A stretch of 64,000 bases of DNA, taken from the NCBI RefSeq assembly GCF_914271545.1, contig NZ_CAJZAH010000004.1, positions 310,001 through 374,000 on the forward strand. Direction: 5' to 3'. The notes beneath the pieces were generated by a model, which searched no databases, was not told where the DNA came from, and saw only the letters and a list, made by a program, of their open reading frames with translations. The translations under genes and the position numbers were made by a program. Every line of letters starts with the position of its first letter. Positions within the stretch are counted from its first letter, which is position 1. The DNA comes from Cupriavidus respiraculi (GTDB taxonomy: Bacteria; Pseudomonadota; Gammaproteobacteria; Burkholderiales; Burkholderiaceae). Shown in pieces: positions 61,662 through 64,000 of the stretch.

Positions 61662-62975
61662 ATGTCCACCACCAGCAGTACCGTCGGCACGGCCGACGCG
61701 CAGCCCGGGCGCGGCGCGCGTCCCCTGACCGGCCAGGATTACAAGACCCTGTCCCTTGCCGCCCTCGGCGGCGCGCTCGAGTTCTACGACTTCATCATCT
61801 TCGTGTTCTTCGCGGCGGTCATCGGCCAACTCTTCTTCCCGCCCTCGATTCCCGAATGGCTGCGGCAACTGCAGACCTTCGGCATCTTCGCCGCCGGCTA
61901 CCTGGCGCGTCCGCTGGGCGGCATCATCATGGCCCACTTCGGCGACCTGCTCGGCCGCAAGAAGATGTTCACGCTGTCCATCCTGCTGATGTCGGTGCCG
62001 ACGCTGCTGATGGGCTTGCTGCCTACCTACCATGCGATCGGCCTGTTCGCGCCGGTGGCGCTGCTGCTGCTGCGCGTGATGCAGGGCGCGGCCGTCGGCG
62101 GCGAAGTGCCGGGCGCCTGGGTGTTCGTCTCCGAGCACGTGCCGGCACGCCATGTCGGCTACGCCTGCGGCACGCTGACCGCGGGCCTGACGGCGGGCAT
62201 CCTGCTCGGTTCGCTGGTCGCAACCGGCATCAACACCATCTTCGATCCGGCCGAACTGGCGGACTGGGGCTGGCGCGTGCCGTTCCTGCTGGGCGGCGTG
62301 TTCGGTATCGCGTCGATGTATCTGCGCCGCTGGCTGCATGAAACGCCGGTATTCGCCGAGTTGCAGAAGAAGAAGGCCCTGGCCGCCGAAATGCCGCTCA
62401 AGGCCGTGGTGCGCGACCATCGCGCCGCCGTCGCGGTGTCGATGCTGCTGACCTGGATGCTGTCGGCGGGCATCGTGGTGGTGATCCTGATGACGCCCAC
62501 CTTCCTGCAGAAGCTATACGGCTTCGATGCGCGCACCGCGCTGGTGGCCAACAGCGTCGCCACGCTGTGCCTGTCGATCGGCTGCGTGGTGGCCGGCATC
62601 CTGGCCGACCGCATCGGCGCCCGCCGCACGCTGTTCTTCGGCGGCCTGCTGCTGGCGGCCAGTTCCTACGCGTTCTACACGACCATCGGCGCGCGGCCGG
62701 ACCTGCTGGTGCCGCTGTACGCGCTGGCCGGCTTCGCCGTCGGCACCATCGGCGCGGTGCCCTATGTGCTGGTCAACGCCTTCCCTGCGCATGTGCGGTT
62801 CTCCGGCCTGTCGTTCTCGTACAACCTGTCGTATGCGATTTTCGGCGGCCTCACGCCGATGATCGTCACGCTGATGCTCAGGAACGATCCGCTGGCGCCG
62901 GCGCACTACGTCGTCGCCCTGTGCGCGCTCGGCATGGCGACCGCGCTGTTCGCCAACGTCGGCAAACGCGCCTGA
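61662..62975 (+). CDS. MFS transporter, metabolite:H+ symporter (MHS) type
   Basis: 437-residue permease with 12 predicted membrane segments. MHS landmarks: 'GGALEFYDFIIFVFF', motif A 'AHFGDLLGRKKMF', 'RVMQGAAVGGEVPGAWVF' and the second-half repeat 'ADRIGARRTLF'. The start at 61662 (MSTTSSTV) is taken because the longer frame from 61542 has no signal or membrane logic. This group takes up organic acids or osmolytes such as citrate, ketoglutarate, shikimate or betaine; the substrate is open. A strong terminator follows. Confidence 0.93.
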   Translation: MSTTSSTVGTADAQPGRGARPLTGQDYKTLSLAALGGALEFYDFIIFVFFAAVIGQLFFPPSIPEWLRQLQTFGIFAAGYLARPLGGIIMAHFGDLLGRKKMFTLSILLMSVPTLLMGLLPTYHAIGLFAPVALLLLRVMQGAAVGGEVPGAWVFVSEHVPARHVGYACGTLTAGLTAGILLGSLVATGINTIFDPAELADWGWRVPFLLGGVFGIASMYLRRWLHETPVFAELQKKKALAAEMPLKAVVRDHRAAVAVSMLLTWMLSAGIVVVILMTPTFLQKLYGFDARTALVANSVATLCLSIGCVVAGILADRIGARRTLFFGGLLLAASSYAFYTTIGARPDLLVPLYALAGFAVGTIGAVPYVLVNAFPAHVRFSGLSFSYNLSYAIFGGLTPMIVTLMLRNDPLAPAHYVVALCALGMATALFANVGKRA

Positions 62976-63002
62976 GCACCGGCTGCGCGGCTCGCAAGCA
63001 AG

Positions 63003-63033
63003 ACGGGAGAGCATGGCTCTCCCGTTTTTTTTT
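63003..63033 (+). terminator. Rho-independent terminator of the MFS gene
   Basis: ACGGGAGAGC (63003-63012), ATG, GCTCTCCCGT (63016-63025) with perfect arms, running into a T tract to 63033. It begins 27 bp after the MFS stop and lies before the convergent esterase gene. Confidence 0.9.
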
Positions 63034-63043
63034 CGTCGCGAGT

Positions 63044-64000
63044 TCAGGCGCCCCGGCGATGCTGGCGGAAGAACTCCCACATCAGCCGGGCGGCGTCGGG
63101 GCCGGTGGCCGAATGGAAGCGGAAGTTGTCGTCCCCGCCGCTCCAGGCGTGGCCCAGCCCGGCGATTTCGCACAGCTGCACGAGATCGCGCTGCTGCGTG
63201 CGAAAGCGCGCGTCGACATAGTGCCCCGGGGGCATGGCCGAGGCGGCCTCGCGCCCGTCGCGCGTGCCGTCGATCTGGTCGTCGAGCCGGTCGGGCAGGT
63301 TGTTGTAGGCGAGGAACTGGCGGGCCAGCAGCCGCGCGTTGACCGGATGCACCGCGTCGTCGTCCATGCCATGCAGGATCAGCGCGGGCATCGGTTCCCA
63401 GCCCGGGCTGATGCCCGCCGCGTCGAGCAGCAGCGCGGGATCGCCCGCCGCGCCCTGCCGCATCACCTTCAGGCCCGCGCGCGGCGAATCGGCGGCGCCG
63501 ATGACCACGCCGGAGTGCAGCGCCACCGCGGCGAACTTGCGCGGATACCGCAGCGCCAGCACCGCCGCCATGGCGGCGCCGGCCGACAGCCCGGCCAGAT
63601 AGATACGGTCAGGGCGCACATCGGGGCGGGCCGCCAGCGCATCGACCAGCGTCGCCAGCGCCTGCACTTCGCGGCCGCCCTCGCCGGCGCGCAGGTCGAA
63701 CCATTGCCAGCAGCGCTGCAACTGCCGGCGCAGCGGTTGCTCCGGATAGGCGACGAGAAAGCCCTCGCGCTCGGCCAGCGCGTTCATGCGCGTGCCGGCG
63801 GCGAAGTCCTCCGGCGTCTGCTTGCAGCCGTGCAGCATTACCACCAGCGGACGCGGCATGCCCGCGTCGCGCACAGGCTCGTACAGGCGGTATGACAGCT
63901 GGGGCAGCAACTCGCCGGGCAGCGGCGCCAGCCGACAGCGGTGCGAACTCCACCCGCCCGGCAAGGGGCCGCTCGGCGCTTCGCGCACCGGCCCGGGCGC
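63044..64000 (-). CDS. PHB-depolymerase/feruloyl-esterase-like alpha/beta hydrolase (5' end may lie outside the window)
   Basis: At least 314 residues of an esterase of the extracellular PHB depolymerase (LpqC-like) family. 'PRPLVVMLHGCKQTPEDFA' is the oxyanion-side block (in part: LVVMLHGCKQTPEDFA). The nucleophile Ser is in 'LAGLSAGAAM', the acid in 'LILHGMDDDAVHP' and the His in 'GLGHAWSGGDDN'. A GTG at 63988 could start translation, but the frame stays open to the window edge, so the true start and any signal peptide cannot be judged. Substrate could be a polyester oligomer or a plant-type ester. Confidence 0.88.
   Translation of the reverse strand, partial: APGPVREAPSGPLPGGWSSHRCRLAPLPGELLPQLSYRLYEPVRDAGMPRPLVVMLHGCKQTPEDFAAGTRMNALAEREGFLVAYPEQPLRRQLQRCWQWFDLRAGEGGREVQALATLVDALAARPDVRPDRIYLAGLSAGAAMAAVLALRYPRKFAAVALHSGVVIGAADSPRAGLKVMRQGAAGDPALLLDAAGISPGWEPMPALILHGMDDDAVHPVNARLLARQFLAYNNLPDRLDDQIDGTRDGREAASAMPPGHYVDARFRTQQRDLVQLCEIAGLGHAWSGGDDNFRFHSATGPDAARLMWEFFRQHRRGA

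Overview
The window is a high-GC, densely coded bacterial chromosome segment. It most likely comes from a beta-proteobacterium of the Burkholderiales, with Cupriavidus/Ralstonia as the best guess. That guess is an inference from three things: the abundance of Bug-type solute receptors, the fliLMNOPQR order and the wspABCDEFR order. No rRNA, tRNA, CRISPR array, transposase or phage gene was seen.

Layout. 1-3.3 kb: an IclR-regulated module (Bug receptor, IclR regulator, divergent class III CoA-transferase) around a perfect 10-3-10 palindrome. 3.3-9.9 kb: a three-gene RND multidrug efflux operon with a divergent TetR-type repressor; a TGAATCA/TGATTCA operator overlaps the predicted -35 box. 10-11.5 kb: a CYTH-CHAD protein. 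11.9-16.3 kb: the flagellar switch/export operon fliLMNOPQR. 16.4-21.6 kb: a lipoprotein, a trypsin-fold protein lacking two of three catalytic residues, a metallophosphoesterase lipoprotein and a DHA2-type MFS pump. 21.7-24.5 kb: a second IclR module (IclR, SDR, Bug). 25-29.6 kb: a branched-chain amino-acid-type ABC transporter operon in which livH is frameshifted and the binding-protein gene has an in-frame amber codon, so the system looks broken as written.

29.8-40.1 kb is a cyclic-di-GMP block: a GGDEF-EAL protein divergent from a complete Wsp surface-sensing operon (receptor, two CheW-like couplers, CheR, hybrid CheA, CheB) followed by the diguanylate cyclase WspR. 40.3-41.5 kb: a DUF4397 lipoprotein and a PadR-like regulator. 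41.5-48.5 kb looks like a sugar-acid uptake/catabolism region: TctBA membrane subunits, an aldehyde dehydrogenase, a FadR-type GntR regulator, mannonate dehydratase and a Bug receptor. The tctB/aldehyde dehydrogenase intergenic region holds two oppositely oriented arrays of TGAAAG hexamers in exact 11-bp register. The gntR/uxuA region holds three TGGT-NN-ACCA palindromes. 48.5-50.9 kb: small accessory genes (glycine/histidine-rich exported protein, DUF427, VOC, SGNH hydrolase). 50.9-55.7 kb: a caa3-type cytochrome c oxidase operon with two subunit-III-like genes. 55.9-57.2 kb: a His-rich membrane protein of unknown function, a 59-residue membrane protein behind a promoter with a CTAGGG/CCCTAG palindrome near -42, and a rubredoxin. 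57.3-64 kb: a 1330-residue DUF748/AsmA-like protein, an MHS-type MFS transporter and a PHB-depolymerase-like esterase that runs to the window edge.

The observations I rate highest are the 11-bp-register arrays between tctB and the aldehyde dehydrogenase gene, the doubly damaged liv operon, the pseudo-protease and the GntR operator cluster.
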